DNA from: Chitinivorax tropicus
GTDB lineage: Bacteria; Pseudomonadota; Gammaproteobacteria; Burkholderiales; SCOH01
Length of the DNA: 64,000 nt
Direction of reading: 5' to 3'
NCBI RefSeq assembly: GCF_014202905.1
Contig: NZ_JACHHY010000020.1
Location: forward strand, 1 to 64,000
How positions within the stretch are numbered: position 1 is the first letter of the stretch; every line of letters starts with the position of its first letter. The position numbers were made by a program, and so were the translations under genes. Shown in pieces: positions 26,218 to 36,083 of the stretch. The notes under the pieces are model-generated. The model had not been told where the DNA came from, searched no databases, and saw only the letters and a list, made by a program, of their open reading frames with translations.

Positions 26218-28026
26218 TTGAAGTATTCCTATCCTGCTGGCCTGGTGCTGGCTGCCCTGTCATCCTCTGCCTTTGCTGCTGAGCCACTCAAAGCAGATAC
26301 CCTTGTCGTCACTGCATCGCGATTGCAGCAGCCTCTCGATAGAGCGCTGGCCGACGTGTCGGTGATCACCCGTGAGCAGATTGAGCGTAGCGGGGCGACT
26401 TCTTTACCGGCCTTGTTGCAGCAGTTGCCTGGGGTTGAAATCAGCCAGAATGGCGGCCTGGGCTCGGTGAGCAGTATTTTTCTGCGTGGTGCCAATTCCA
26501 ATCAGACCGTGGTCTTGATCGATGGTGTGAGAGTTGGCTCGGCAACCACCGGGGGGGCTGCGTTGGAGCGGCTCAATCTAGATCAGATCGAGCGTGTCGA
26601 GGTGCTGCGAGGCCCTTCGAGCAGTCTGTATGGTGCGGATGCCATTGGTGGCGTGGTGCAGTTGTTCACCCGCAAAGGGTCGCAGATGAATGCCAAGGTG
26701 GCTTTGGGTAACAAGGGTTATCGGGAGCTGTCTGCCGGGTTGGCGGGGGGCTCATCGACCACGCGGGCCAATGTAAGTATCAGTGGCGTGCGGACCAATG
26801 GCGACAGTGCCACCAATGAGCATGTTGCATTCGGCGCGTTCAATGCTGATCGTGATGCTTATCGTAATCTGGGTGTTGCAGCTGCTTTCTCGCATGAATG
26901 GGTGGAAGGGCATGACTTGACCGCCAGCATCAATGCCAGCCGGGGCGAGACACATTTTGATGGCAGCTTTCCTGAGCCCGCGAGTTTTGACTACCTGGCC
27001 AAGCAGCGGCTGGAATCCGCACAATTGACCTCCACCAATCAGCTGGCGCAAGGTTGGCGTAGTCGTCTGCAATGGGGTGAGAGCAAAGATCGCTTTGAAA
27101 CCCCCTATTCAAATCAAACAGATCTGTTTGAAACACGTCAGCGTCAACTGAGTTGGCAGCATGACTTTACCTTGTCGAATGGTACGTTCAGCGTCATTGC
27201 AGATCACCTCAGGCAAGAAGTGGAAAGCTCAACTCACTATGTCACTTCAGAGCGCACGATAAAGGGCGTAGCTGCCGTGTTGCAGCAGCGGCAGGATGCC
27301 TTCAGTTGGCAAGGTAGCATCCGTCGTGACAGCAATTCACAGTTCGGTGCGCACACCTCCGGCGGGTTTGGGGTGGGGTATCAGCTCGCTCAAGGCTGGC
27401 AGGTGCGTGGTGGGTGGGCGACTGCATTCAAAGCGCCGACTTTCAATGACTTGTACTGGCCAGGCTTCAGCAATCCAAACCTTAAACCTGAAAAAGCGCG
27501 CAATGTCGATGTGGCAGTGGATTATCGACAAGGCGCGGATCGGCTGGGGCTGACTGCCTATCGCAATCGCGTGCGCGACATGATTGCGATTGATCCGGCG
27601 ACTTTTGAGATTGCCAATCTGCAGCGGGCAGACTTGCGTGGCACGACTGTGGAATTCGGTACCAAGCTGGCAGGGTTGGATGTGTCTGGTAGTCTGGACT
27701 GGCAGCGCCCGGAGAACGAGCAGACAGGTAAATGGCTGCCTCGTCGTGCCAAGCGGCATGGTGCATTGCGCGTTGCAGGTGAGGCGCAGGGAGCGCGATG
27801 GCAAGTTGAATGGCTGGCCAGTGGACAGCGATTTGACGACGTTGCAAATGCAAACCGACTGGGTGGCTATGGCTTGGTGAATCTGGGTGTGGATATGCCG
27901 ATTGCTCAAGATCTGACGCTGGGTGCGCGATTGAACAATATCGCAGACAAGCGCTATGAGCTGGCACGTGGTTACAACCCACAGGGGCGGGGTGGCTTCA
28001 TCAGTCTGAATTATCAACTGAAATGA
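26218..28026 (+). CDS. btuB: Vitamin B12 outer-membrane transporter BtuB
   Basis: The 602-residue TonB-dependent receptor is placed at the TTG at 26218, which has a GGGAG site six bases upstream and gives a clean signal peptide (KYSYPAGLVLAALSSSAFA). A GTG at 26167 would add 17 residues and spoil it. The TonB box DTLVVTAS follows at about 27-34. The plug has LPGVEISQNGG, VLIDGVRVG and VEVLRGPSSSLYGADAIGG. The barrel ends NPQGRGGFISLNYQLK. Riboswitch control and the overlapping btuF support cobalamin as ligand. Confidence 0.95.
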   Translation: MKYSYPAGLVLAALSSSAFAAEPLKADTLVVTASRLQQPLDRALADVSVITREQIERSGATSLPALLQQLPGVEISQNGGLGSVSSIFLRGANSNQTVVLIDGVRVGSATTGGAALERLNLDQIERVEVLRGPSSSLYGADAIGGVVQLFTRKGSQMNAKVALGNKGYRELSAGLAGGSSTTRANVSISGVRTNGDSATNEHVAFGAFNADRDAYRNLGVAAAFSHEWVEGHDLTASINASRGETHFDGSFPEPASFDYLAKQRLESAQLTSTNQLAQGWRSRLQWGESKDRFETPYSNQTDLFETRQRQLSWQHDFTLSNGTFSVIADHLRQEVESSTHYVTSERTIKGVAAVLQQRQDAFSWQGSIRRDSNSQFGAHTSGGFGVGYQLAQGWQVRGGWATAFKAPTFNDLYWPGFSNPNLKPEKARNVDVAVDYRQGADRLGLTAYRNRVRDMIAIDPATFEIANLQRADLRGTTVEFGTKLAGLDVSGSLDWQRPENEQTGKWLPRRAKRHGALRVAGEAQGARWQVEWLASGQRFDDVANANRLGGYGLVNLGVDMPIAQDLTLGARLNNIADKRYELARGYNPQGRGGFISLNYQLK

Positions 28027-28907
28027 TCAGAGCGCTGCTGATCTTGATCGGTGGCGGTGTGGGTGCGGCGTGGGCTGCACCCATTCAGGTCACGGATGAC
28101 GCCGGACATGTCATCAAATTGGCAGCGCCCGCCCGTCGTATTATCAGTCTGGCCCCGCACATTACCGAGCTGGTCTATGCGGCTGGGGCGGGCAAGCAGT
28201 TGGTTGCCGTCAGCGCCTACAGTGATTACCCCGCAGCGGCTGCCAAGTTGCCGCAGGTGGCGGACTATAACGGCTTGGCCATCGAGCAAATCGTGGCTTT
28301 GAAGCCGGATCTGGTCATTGCGTGGCACAGTGGCACATCACCTAAGCAGGTTGCTAAGCTGGAGTCGCTTGGGTTGCCCGTTTTCTGGTCGCGCCCGGCA
28401 AAATTGCCGGATGTTGCAAAAAGCATTGAAGTGTTTGGTGTGTTGGCGGGGACGGAACCCGTTGCGCAAAAAGCAGCAGTCCAATACCGGCAGCAGTTGG
28501 ACTTGCTGGCTAAACGGTATCGTGGCAGGCCTGCCATCCGTGTGTTCTATCCGATCTGGGACAAGCCGCTCACCACGGTCAACCGCCAACATCTGATCAG
28601 CGACGTGATCGCGCTGTGTGGTGGTACAAACATATTCGGTGGTCTGCCGAATCTGACCCCGCTTGTATCGCCAGAAAGCGTCATGGCGGGCGACCCAGAG
28701 GTCATTCTGGAGGCGGGGCGCGAAGACGTTGCGCAGTCTGATTGGCTGCGTTGGCCGTCCATCAGCGCCGTGCGTCATGGCAATATCCATGCCGTGCCGG
28801 CCAGCCTGATTTCACGTCCCTCGCCCCGCATCATCGAAGGTGCGATGCGCATCTGCGAAACCCTGGAGGCTGCGCGCGCCAGGCGCGCTGGTGCCAAGGC
28901 TCACTGA
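28023..28907 (+). CDS. btuF: Vitamin B12-binding periplasmic protein BtuF
   Basis: The 294-residue protein has a signal peptide (about residues 1-18) and the helical-backbone metal/cobalamin-binding fold: ARRIISLAPHITELVYAAGA, AIEQIVALKPDLVIAW and CGGTNIFGGLPNLTPLVSPE. It should pass cobalamin from BtuB to BtuCD. It overlaps btuB by four bases (ATGA), so it shares riboswitch control. The permease and ATPase genes are not in the window; the next gene is convergent and overlaps by seven bases. Confidence 0.92.
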   Translation: MIRALLILIGGGVGAAWAAPIQVTDDAGHVIKLAAPARRIISLAPHITELVYAAGAGKQLVAVSAYSDYPAAAAKLPQVADYNGLAIEQIVALKPDLVIAWHSGTSPKQVAKLESLGLPVFWSRPAKLPDVAKSIEVFGVLAGTEPVAQKAAVQYRQQLDLLAKRYRGRPAIRVFYPIWDKPLTTVNRQHLISDVIALCGGTNIFGGLPNLTPLVSPESVMAGDPEVILEAGREDVAQSDWLRWPSISAVRHGNIHAVPASLISRPSPRIIEGAMRICETLEAARARRAGAKAH

Positions 28908-29827
28908 GCGGCAGTGCTTGATGCCAGCGGGACCAGTACCGACTGGATGCCCATGGCCTTCAGCTTGCGCATCGTATCATCCGCCTCTGCTTTGTTCTTG
29001 AATGGCCCAACTTGCACGCGGCTTTCGATATGGGCGTTGACGCCATTCGCGCTGAGGCGCTCAACCAGGGTTTTTGCATTGTCGTAATTGGCAAAGATGC
29101 CAACCTGCACGGAAAACGCCTGAGCATTGACTGGCTTGGGTTTGGTGATGATTGGCGCAGCCGGCGCTTCAGTGGATGCAGTCTGGCGTGGGGGGGTGAC
29201 CACTGGTGCAATGGGGCGGGTCGGCTCGTTGCTGGAGCGTTGTTCGCTGGGCGGTGCCGAGCTGATGCTTGGTTGATGTAGGGCAGGCTCAGCGGGTTTG
29301 GTGGCCAGTTTGGGCGGCAGTCGCTGATGGTGGGTCGTTGTTGGTTGGGTTTCCACGTTCGGCGGTGGCGGGCTGGCCTTGGGCGGGCTCGGTGTTGTGT
29401 TGGGCGTGGCCATTGGGCTGGCTGCCTCGGCAGGGGGCTCGGCATTGATTTTCTGAATGGATTGAGGTGCCTCGACAGAGGGGGCTGTGGTGGTCTGAGC
29501 GGGCTCCTTGGCCGGTGCCACGTCGGGACTGGTTTCCGGCCCCGTGGCGGTGGCAGGTGGTGTGGCAGCATCCTCCACGGGTTTGTCATGGGGAGGAGGA
29601 GGGGGCGCGGCTTGAATCGGCTTGCTCGGGGGGATCTGTTCGATCGTTTTCAATGGCAGTGAGGGTTTGAACAGATCCGTCAGGTCGAGTTTTTCCAGTA
29701 ATGTGAATGTCAAGGCTGTACCACCAATCAGTGCAACGGCAATCCCCACGCGCCGCATCAGCCGTTGCTTGATTTCCCGTTGCTCTTCCGCGGCCTCCGG
29801 ATCGAGGCTGATTTGTTGTTGTGTCAC
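28901..29827 (-). CDS. SPOR-domain, FtsN/DedD-like single-pass membrane protein
   Basis: The 308-residue protein has a short cytoplasmic part, one membrane helix near 26-44 (VGIAVALIGGTALTFTLL), a long Pro/Ala/Thr-rich periplasmic linker (about 65-235), and a C-terminal SPOR domain (about 237-300; FSVQVGIFANYDNAKTLVERL, RVQVGPFKNKAEADDTMRKL). SPOR domains bind denuded septal peptidoglycan, so it probably acts in cell division. It stands alone. Confidence 0.88.
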   Translation of the reverse strand: MTQQQISLDPEAAEEQREIKQRLMRRVGIAVALIGGTALTFTLLEKLDLTDLFKPSLPLKTIEQIPPSKPIQAAPPPPPHDKPVEDAATPPATATGPETSPDVAPAKEPAQTTTAPSVEAPQSIQKINAEPPAEAASPMATPNTTPSPPKASPPPPNVETQPTTTHHQRLPPKLATKPAEPALHQPSISSAPPSEQRSSNEPTRPIAPVVTPPRQTASTEAPAAPIITKPKPVNAQAFSVQVGIFANYDNAKTLVERLSANGVNAHIESRVQVGPFKNKAEADDTMRKLKAMGIQSVLVPLASSTAAQ

Positions 29828-30247
29828 GTCGTGCTCCCTGTTTGATCGCCCGCCTTTATTGGGTTGGCGTCATTTCGATCAGTCTGTTGAGTTACTGCTG
29901 AGGTATCTCTGGCCTGGTCTCCCGTGGCTGATGTGTCATTTTCCATGGCTTGCATGCCGTGGCCGGCGCCAAAGCCAATGCGGTGGCGCCGCAGATCGTG
30001 CCCGCGCTTCGGCGTCCTGGCCAAGCGACGCGTGTGGATTGACATTCAAATTGCCATGGAATCATATCGTTTTCAGGTGTGGGGTAAGCCGCCACAGGGC
30101 TGGTTGGCAAGGTTCGGGAAAAAACGTCAACAGCGTCCAAGCCGTGTTAAAATGGCGGGTCGCGTTTATTTTATAAGCACTTTGCCTGCGAACGTAAAAT
30201 AAACTTGCAGTTTGTTATCTTGATTACTGAATTTATTGGAGAAATGA
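29828..30247. other. Intergenic region upstream of ndk
   Basis: This 420-base gap between the divergent SPOR gene and ndk holds no convincing gene. A perfect inverted repeat lies at 30164-30204, and a TAAAAT at 30148-30153 and TTGACA at 30039-30044 are possible promoter elements without good partners. Confidence 0.45.
30164..30204. repeat. Perfect inverted repeat upstream of ndk
   Basis: GTTTATTTTA (30164-30173) is perfectly inverted as TAAAATAAAC (30195-30204) with a 21-base centre, ending 43 bases before the ndk ATG. It could be a protein-binding site or a leader hairpin. Confidence 0.5.
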
Positions 30248-30673
30248 ATGGCCGTTGAACGCACGCTGTCGATTGTCAAGCCTGATGCTGTTGCCAAAAA
30301 CGTGATTGGACAGATCTACACCCGCTTCGAGGCTGCTGGCCTGAAGATCGTTGCTGCCAAGCTGAAGCAACTGTCCCGCGCGGAAGCAGAAGGTTTCTAC
30401 GCAGTTCACAAAGAACGCCCCTTCTTCAATGCGCTGGTCGATTTCATGGTTTCCGGCCCCGTCATGATCCAGGTGCTGGAAGGTGAAGGCGCAGTTGCTA
30501 AAAACCGCGAGCTGATGGGCGCAACAGACCCGAAGAAAGCTGACAAAGGCACCATCCGCGCAGATTTCGCTGATTCGATCGACGCCAATGCCGTACATGG
30601 TTCCGACAGCGCTGAAAACGCTGCAATCGAGATCGCCTACTTCTTCGCTTCATCCGAAGTGTACGGTCGCTGA
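30248..30673 (+). CDS. ndk: Nucleoside diphosphate kinase
   Basis: The 141-residue enzyme moves the gamma phosphate from ATP to nucleoside diphosphates. It begins [20 protein letters not shown] and carries the catalytic His in [16 protein letters not shown] near residue 117. The length is standard. A TGGAGAA site precedes the ATG. It heads the ndk-rlmN-pilF-rodZ-ispG series. Confidence 0.98.
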   Translation: MAVERTLSIVKPDAVAKNVIGQIYTRFEAAGLKIVAAKLKQLSRAEAEGFYAVHKERPFFNALVDFMVSGPVMIQVLEGEGAVAKNRELMGATDPKKADKGTIRADFADSIDANAVHGSDSAENAAIEIAYFFASSEVYGR

Positions 30674-30700
30674 TCGGACGTTGTCAGGCTGTATTGTTGT

Positions 30701-31786
30701 ATGAAAACCAACCTACTCGATTTTGATCTCGATGGCCTGAACGCCTATTTCGCTGAAATAGGCGAGAAGCCGTTTCGCGCCAAACAAGTCATGCGCTGGA
30801 TGCACCAGTTCGGCGTGGCTGATTTCAATGACATGACCGATATCGCCAAGGTGTTGCGCGAGAAGCTCAATGCCCAGGCAGAAGTACGCGTGCCAAATGA
30901 GATGATCGGCCTGGCCAGCGAAGATGGAACCCGTAAGTGGCTGCTGGATGTGGGGACTGGTAACGGCATCGAGACCGTCTTCATCCCAGAAGATGATCGC
31001 GGCACCTTGTGTGTATCGAGTCAGGTTGGTTGTGCGCTGGAGTGCACATTTTGTTCCACCGGCAGGCAGGGCTTCAACCGCAATCTGTCTGTGTCGGAGA
31101 TCATCGGTCAGCTCTGGTGGGCCAATAGAGCGCTGGGGCGTGATCCGAAGGGGGATCGCATCATCTCCAATGTGGTGATGATGGGCATGGGCGAGCCGTT
31201 GGCCAATTTCGACAATGTGGTCACTGCAATGCGCATCATGCTGGATGACCATGGCTATGGCCTGTCACGTCGTAGGGTGACGTTGTCGACCTCTGGGCTG
31301 GTGCCCGCCATGGATAAGTTACGTGAAGCGTGTCCGGTAGCCCTGGCGGTGAGCTTACATGCACCCAACGATGCCTTGCGGGACGAAATCGTCCCGATCA
31401 ACAAGAAATATCCGCTCAAGGAATTGATGGCTGCGTGTTTGCGCTATCTGGAAAAAGCTCCGAGGGATTTCGTCACCTTCGAATATGTGATGTTGGATGG
31501 TGTCAACGACACATTGACTCATGCGCAGGAGCTGATTGCGTTGACCCGTGATGTGCCCTGTAAATTTAATTTGATTCCGTTCAATCCTTTTCCGAACTCC
31601 GACTATGGCCGGTCGTCTAATGAACAGATCCGCCGCTTCCGTGATACGCTGATAGAGGCGGGTTATATTGTCACCACCCGTAAGACACGCGGCGACGATA
31701 TTGATGCGGCCTGTGGGCAGTTGGCTGGTCAGGTTCAGGATAAAACCAAGCGACAAATCAGAAGGTTGACGGAGATTCGTTCATGA
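30701..31786 (+). CDS. rlmN: Dual-specificity 23S rRNA A2503 / tRNA A37 C2-methyltransferase RlmN
   Basis: The 361-residue radical SAM enzyme shows the cluster motif [11 protein letters not shown] near residue 110, [12 protein letters not shown] near 165, and CGQL near 343 with the C-terminal catalytic Cys. It methylates A2503 of 23S rRNA and A37 of some tRNAs. It overlaps pilF by four bases. Confidence 0.97.
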   Translation: MKTNLLDFDLDGLNAYFAEIGEKPFRAKQVMRWMHQFGVADFNDMTDIAKVLREKLNAQAEVRVPNEMIGLASEDGTRKWLLDVGTGNGIETVFIPEDDRGTLCVSSQVGCALECTFCSTGRQGFNRNLSVSEIIGQLWWANRALGRDPKGDRIISNVVMMGMGEPLANFDNVVTAMRIMLDDHGYGLSRRRVTLSTSGLVPAMDKLREACPVALAVSLHAPNDALRDEIVPINKKYPLKELMAACLRYLEKAPRDFVTFEYVMLDGVNDTLTHAQELIALTRDVPCKFNLIPFNPFPNSDYGRSSNEQIRRFRDTLIEAGYIVTTRKTRGDDIDAACGQLAGQVQDKTKRQIRRLTEIRS

Positions 31787-32520
31787 GAAAAGCGTTGTGC
31801 GGTGCCCTGGCTGTCATGGCGGCCAGTGTGATGAGCCCGCTGGTACATGCTCAAAACCCGGCGATGAGTGCCAAGCTGCACACCGAGCTGTCAGCGCAAT
31901 ATTTCAGCCTGCGAGAGTATTCTGTCGCCATCGATGAGGCGCGACAGGCATTGAGTGCAGTTCCTGAATACGGCCCAGCGTTCAATATGCTGGGTTTGAT
32001 CTTTTCGGAGCTGAAAGAATATCAGGCAGCAGATGAATACTTCCGTAAGGCGGTGCAATATGCGCCCAATGATTCCAATGTGAATCATAACTACGGATTG
32101 TTCTTATGCCGCCATCGGGCTGGCGAAGACTTCAGTCGCTATTTCCAGGCTGCACTGCGCAACCCGCTTTACCAGTCTCCGGACAAGACCTGGGCCGCAT
32201 CGGCTGGATGTAAGTTGCAGAAAGGGGATTTGGAGGGCGCGCGTGATGAGTTTGCCCAGGCGCTCGCCATCCGCCCGGATTTTCAGGTTGCCTTGGTCGG
32301 ATTGGCCTCCGCCTATTTCCGCCTTCAGCAATATCAAGAAGCGAGAACCTACTTCGGTCGTTATTTCCAGGGTGCTGACGGTACTGCCGAGAATCTCTGG
32401 GAGGCCATCCAGACCGAACGTAAGCTCAATGACCCACAAGGTGAGGCCCGCTACACGGCCAAGCTGAAGAAACTGTATCCTCAATCCAAAGAAGCCGAGC
32501 TAGCCGCCAACGGACGATGA
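31783..32520 (+). CDS. pilF: Type IV pilus biogenesis/stability protein PilF (PilW), TPR protein
   Basis: The 245-residue protein has an N-terminal signal peptide and about six TPR motifs ([60 protein letters not shown]). PilF is the pilotin that places the PilQ secretin in the outer membrane. Most family members are lipoproteins. Here the signal peptide ends LVHAQNP without a lipobox; the only early Cys is residue 6, before the hydrophobic core. Its place between rlmN and rodZ is typical. Confidence 0.88.
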   Translation: MRKALCGALAVMAASVMSPLVHAQNPAMSAKLHTELSAQYFSLREYSVAIDEARQALSAVPEYGPAFNMLGLIFSELKEYQAADEYFRKAVQYAPNDSNVNHNYGLFLCRHRAGEDFSRYFQAALRNPLYQSPDKTWAASAGCKLQKGDLEGARDEFAQALAIRPDFQVALVGLASAYFRLQQYQEARTYFGRYFQGADGTAENLWEAIQTERKLNDPQGEARYTAKLKKLYPQSKEAELAANGR

Positions 32521-32523
32521 TGC

Positions 32524-33465
32524 ATGAGCAACCAAACGACCTTGATTGACCAACCTGTCAGGCACGGCCCTGGCAGTGAGTTGAAAGCAGAGCGCCTACG
32601 CCAGTCGTTGAGTATCGACGAGGTGGTGGCCAAGCTCAAATTGTCTCGTCGTCAAGTAGAGGCGCTTGAGGCAGATCGGTTTGACGATTTGCCAGGCAAT
32701 ACTTTCGTCAAAGGGTTTGTGCGTAATTATGCCAAGCTGCTTGGGCTGAATGCTTCAGCTTTGGTTGAGCAAGCAAGTGCCATGCTTCCTGAGGATGTCG
32801 ATGCTCAACCGACCCGGCTTGAGGGGCGCATGCCTCGCATCACCGTAGAGCCCGGTTATGGCATGTCTGCAGATCGTGGTGGGTTGTCTGTTCTGCTGAT
32901 GGGGGCGGCAGCGGCGGTGGTTGCTGGTTTCGTGGTCTACTACGTATTGCTGCGGCCCGCTACCGAGCCCGAGTTGCATATGGCTGGTTCGTCAAGTGGC
33001 ACGACTGCGACCGTTGAAACACCTGTTGAGGTCAGCCCGCAGTCCACGCCAGCGGAAACCTCTACCCCCGTGGCGGTGGCCCCGGTGCCTACAGGCGTTG
33101 CGACACCAGCTGTCGAGCCCGTCACCCAGCCTGCTACCACGGCCAATCCCCCACCACCTGCTCAGGCGACCTCGTCAACTGACACCGTTGCTGCACCCGC
33201 AGCCCAACCGACAGCTACCCTGGGTGGGCAGCATGCCATCAAGTTGAATTTCAATGGCGAATCCTGGGTTGATATTCGTGATTCGGAAGGGAAGCGGTTG
33301 GCATCCAAGCTGTTCAAGCCTGGGCAGGAGGAGATTGTCCAAGGGAAGCCGCCCTATAAACTGGTGGTGGGCAATGCAACGCAGGTCACGGTTATGTATA
33401 ACGGCAAAGCAGTTGATTTGGCGCCCTATGTCAAGGTGGATGTCGCGCGCTTTGAGCTGAACTGA
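32524..33465 (+). CDS. rodZ: RodZ-like helix-turn-helix cell-shape protein
   Basis: The 313-residue protein has an N-terminal helix-turn-helix domain (residues about 18-80; LKAERLRQSLSIDEVVAKLK), a membrane helix near 122-142, a Pro/Thr/Ala-rich periplasmic linker, and a C-terminal DUF4115 domain (about 238-313; ESWVDIRDSEGKRLASKLF). This is the RodZ layout, linking MreB to the cell-wall elongation complex. It begins four bases after pilF and precedes ispG, as in many proteobacteria. Confidence 0.9.
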   Translation: MSNQTTLIDQPVRHGPGSELKAERLRQSLSIDEVVAKLKLSRRQVEALEADRFDDLPGNTFVKGFVRNYAKLLGLNASALVEQASAMLPEDVDAQPTRLEGRMPRITVEPGYGMSADRGGLSVLLMGAAAAVVAGFVVYYVLLRPATEPELHMAGSSSGTTATVETPVEVSPQSTPAETSTPVAVAPVPTGVATPAVEPVTQPATTANPPPPAQATSSTDTVAAPAAQPTATLGGQHAIKLNFNGESWVDIRDSEGKRLASKLFKPGQEEIVQGKPPYKLVVGNATQVTVMYNGKAVDLAPYVKVDVARFELN

Positions 33466-33508
33466 GTGCCGCCCCGTTCAACTACGATAAAGACTTCTAG
33501 AGGTTCTG

Positions 33509-34786
33509 ATGTTTCGCACTTCCATCACCCGTAGACAAACCCGCCAAGCCATAGTGGGTGGTGTTGTCGTGGGTGGCAAGGCGCCTGTCGTCATTCAGGC
33601 CATGACCAATACCGACACGGCGGATGTCCAGGCAACCATCGATCAAGTCGAAGAGCTGTGGCGTGCCGGGGCTGAGATGGTGCGTATCACCGTCAACAGC
33701 ATGGAGGCTGCGGCAGCTGTCGCGGCGATCCGAGCTGGTCTGGATCAGCGACATTGCCCGGTGCCATTGATCGGGGACTTCCACTTCAACGGCCATAAAT
33801 TGCTGGCTGCACATCCGGAGTGCGCAGCTGCCCTGGCCAAGTATCGTATCAACCCGGGCAATGTGGGGAAGGGCGCCAAGCGTGATGAGCAATTCGCCCA
33901 GATGATCGAATTCGCGCTTCGTTATCAGAAGCCGGTGCGCATCGGGGTGAACTGGGGCAGCCTGGATCAGGCCGTCATGGCCCGCTTGATGGATGAAAAT
34001 TCGCGCCGGGACGTGCCTTGGGATGCTGATGCGGTCATGCGTGAGGCATTGATCACCTCGGCACTGGAAAGCGCGCAACAGGCCATCGATCTGGGCATGA
34101 AGCCCGAAGACATCGTCCTGTCGTGCAAAGTTAGTGCCATGCAGGATCTGATTGCTGTCTACAGGGAGCTGGCCAATCGTTGCGATTTTGCGTTGCACCT
34201 GGGGCTGACTGAGGCTGGCATGGGGGTGAAGGGTATTGTCGCATCCAGTGCGGCGTTGGCTGTGCTATTGCAGGAGGGGATCGGTGATACGATCCGTATC
34301 TCGTTGACCCCACAACCCGGCGAATCGCGCACCCAAGAGGTGCTGGTGGCTCAGGAGCTGCTGCAATCCATGGGGCTGCGATCCTTTACGCCACAGGTGA
34401 CGGCCTGCCCTGGCTGTGGACGCACCACCAGCACGGTGTTCCAGGAGCTGGCAAGGGATATCCAGAGTTGGCTGCGCTTGCAGATGCCACTGTGGCGTGA
34501 CCAATATGCAGGTGTTGCGGAGATGAAGGTCGCGGTGATGGGCTGCGTGGTCAATGGCCCGGGTGAGTCTAAATTGGCCGATATCGGTATCTCCCTGCCT
34601 GGTACGGGCGAAGTGCCAGTCGCCCCTGTCTATGTGGATGGCGAACGTTATATCACATTGAAAGGGGACGCCATTGCTATGGAGTTCCAAGCCATCGTCG
34701 ATGAATACGTCGCCGCGCGTTATGGTCGTGGCGAAAAATTGAAACCAAGAGAGCCGCGCACCATTGCGGTCAAACCCGTCGCATAA
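33509..34786 (+). CDS. ispG: 4-hydroxy-3-methylbut-2-enyl diphosphate synthase IspG
   Basis: The 425-residue [4Fe-4S] enzyme catalyses the sixth step of the MEP isoprenoid pathway. It shows [18 protein letters not shown] near the start, [10 protein letters not shown] near residue 88, the cluster cysteines in CPGCGRTT near 300, and [11 protein letters not shown] near 345. It is longer than the E. coli enzyme (372) by a known inter-domain insertion in related groups. It precedes hisS by 13 bases. Confidence 0.96.
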   Translation: MFRTSITRRQTRQAIVGGVVVGGKAPVVIQAMTNTDTADVQATIDQVEELWRAGAEMVRITVNSMEAAAAVAAIRAGLDQRHCPVPLIGDFHFNGHKLLAAHPECAAALAKYRINPGNVGKGAKRDEQFAQMIEFALRYQKPVRIGVNWGSLDQAVMARLMDENSRRDVPWDADAVMREALITSALESAQQAIDLGMKPEDIVLSCKVSAMQDLIAVYRELANRCDFALHLGLTEAGMGVKGIVASSAALAVLLQEGIGDTIRISLTPQPGESRTQEVLVAQELLQSMGLRSFTPQVTACPGCGRTTSTVFQELARDIQSWLRLQMPLWRDQYAGVAEMKVAVMGCVVNGPGESKLADIGISLPGTGEVPVAPVYVDGERYITLKGDAIAMEFQAIVDEYVAARYGRGEKLKPREPRTIAVKPVA

Positions 34787-34799
34787 TCCATTTCATATC

Positions 34800-36059
34800 A
34801 TGTCCAAAGAAATCCGCGCCATTAAAGGCATGAACGATATTTTGCCTGGTGAAAGTGACACCTGGCAGTTTTTTGAAGCGACCGTCCGTGATTGGGCCGC
34901 CGCCTATGGCTACCACAATATCCGCACCCCGATTGTCGAAGAGACCAGTTTATTTGTCCGGTCGATTGGCGAAGTGACGGATATCGTAGAGAAAGAGATG
35001 TACAGCTTTGAGGATTCGCTCAATGGCGACAAGCTGACATTGCGCCCTGAAGGCACCGCCTCGTGCCTACGTGCAGTGATTCAGCACAATCTGCTACATC
35101 AAGGCCCACAACGCTTGTGGTATATGGGGCAAATGTATCGCCACGAGCGGCCACAGAAAGGCCGTTATCGGCAGTTTCACCAAGTTGGGGTGGAGGCATT
35201 GGGTTTCGATGGGCCTGATGTGGATGCTGAGCTGTTGTTGATGACTGTTTCATTGTGGAAGCGACTGGGCCTACAGAATCTGCAATTGCAGCTCAATTCT
35301 TTGGGAACCAGTGAAGAGCGTGCCCGTCACCGTGAAGCGTTGATTGCTTATCTGGCGCAGCATCAGGACACCCTGGATGACGATGGGAAACGTCGTCTGT
35401 ACACCAATCCACTGCGGGTGCTGGACAGCAAGAATCCCGCCATGCAGGCCATCTGCGATGCAGCCCCGAAATTGGTCGATTATCTGGGTGATGCCTCCCG
35501 CCAGCACTTTGACACACTGCAGCAGTTGCTGACGGATTGCGGCGTGCCATTCGTGATCAATCCGCGATTGGTGCGGGGGCTCGATTACTACAATCTGACC
35601 GTATTTGAATGGGTGACCAATGAACTGGGCTCGCAAGGGACGGTCTGTGGTGGTGGCCGCTATGACGGTTTGGTCGAGCAGCTGGGTGGCAAGCCGACAG
35701 CTGCTTGCGGCTTCGGCATGGGGGTCGAGCGCTTGCTGCTGCTGTTGGAGGCACAACGCATCACCCCGCCGGTAGAGCGGCCCGATGTCTATCTGGTACA
35801 CCAAGGCACCAACATCGGTAGCTATGTGATGCAGACAGCAGAAATGCTGCGCGAACAAGGATTGAAGGTGATCTTGCATGGTGGGCAGGCCAGCTTCAAA
35901 TCTCAGATGAAAAAAGCCGATGCATCCGGCGCGCGCTTTGCAGCCATCATTGGTGAGAATGAAGCGATATCGAAAACAGTATCGATCAAACCCCTTTTGG
36001 GTGAAGGGGCTCAACAGATCGTCGAACAATCACAGGCTGTCAGCCTGATCAAGCAATAA
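34800..36059 (+). CDS. hisS: Histidyl-tRNA synthetase
   Basis: The 419-residue class II synthetase begins [20 protein letters not shown]. Motif 2 is seen in [15 protein letters not shown], the His-binding segment in [13 protein letters not shown] near residue 258, and motif 3 in [14 protein letters not shown] near 303. A C-terminal anticodon-binding domain follows. An in-frame start 36 bases upstream overlaps ispG and is rejected because the family begins here. Confidence 0.97.
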   Translation: MSKEIRAIKGMNDILPGESDTWQFFEATVRDWAAAYGYHNIRTPIVEETSLFVRSIGEVTDIVEKEMYSFEDSLNGDKLTLRPEGTASCLRAVIQHNLLHQGPQRLWYMGQMYRHERPQKGRYRQFHQVGVEALGFDGPDVDAELLLMTVSLWKRLGLQNLQLQLNSLGTSEERARHREALIAYLAQHQDTLDDDGKRRLYTNPLRVLDSKNPAMQAICDAAPKLVDYLGDASRQHFDTLQQLLTDCGVPFVINPRLVRGLDYYNLTVFEWVTNELGSQGTVCGGGRYDGLVEQLGGKPTAACGFGMGVERLLLLLEAQRITPPVERPDVYLVHQGTNIGSYVMQTAEMLREQGLKVILHGGQASFKSQMKKADASGARFAAIIGENEAISKTVSIKPLLGEGAQQIVEQSQAVSLIKQ

Positions 36060-36083
36060 TTTGAATGAAAAGGGCAAACAAAC

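Noticed and set aside
29622-30176. 184-codon plus-strand frame across the SPOR gene start and the gap before ndk
   Set aside because: It is antisense to the SPOR gene at first, has no ribosome site and resembles no family; the gap is better left as regulatory or empty.
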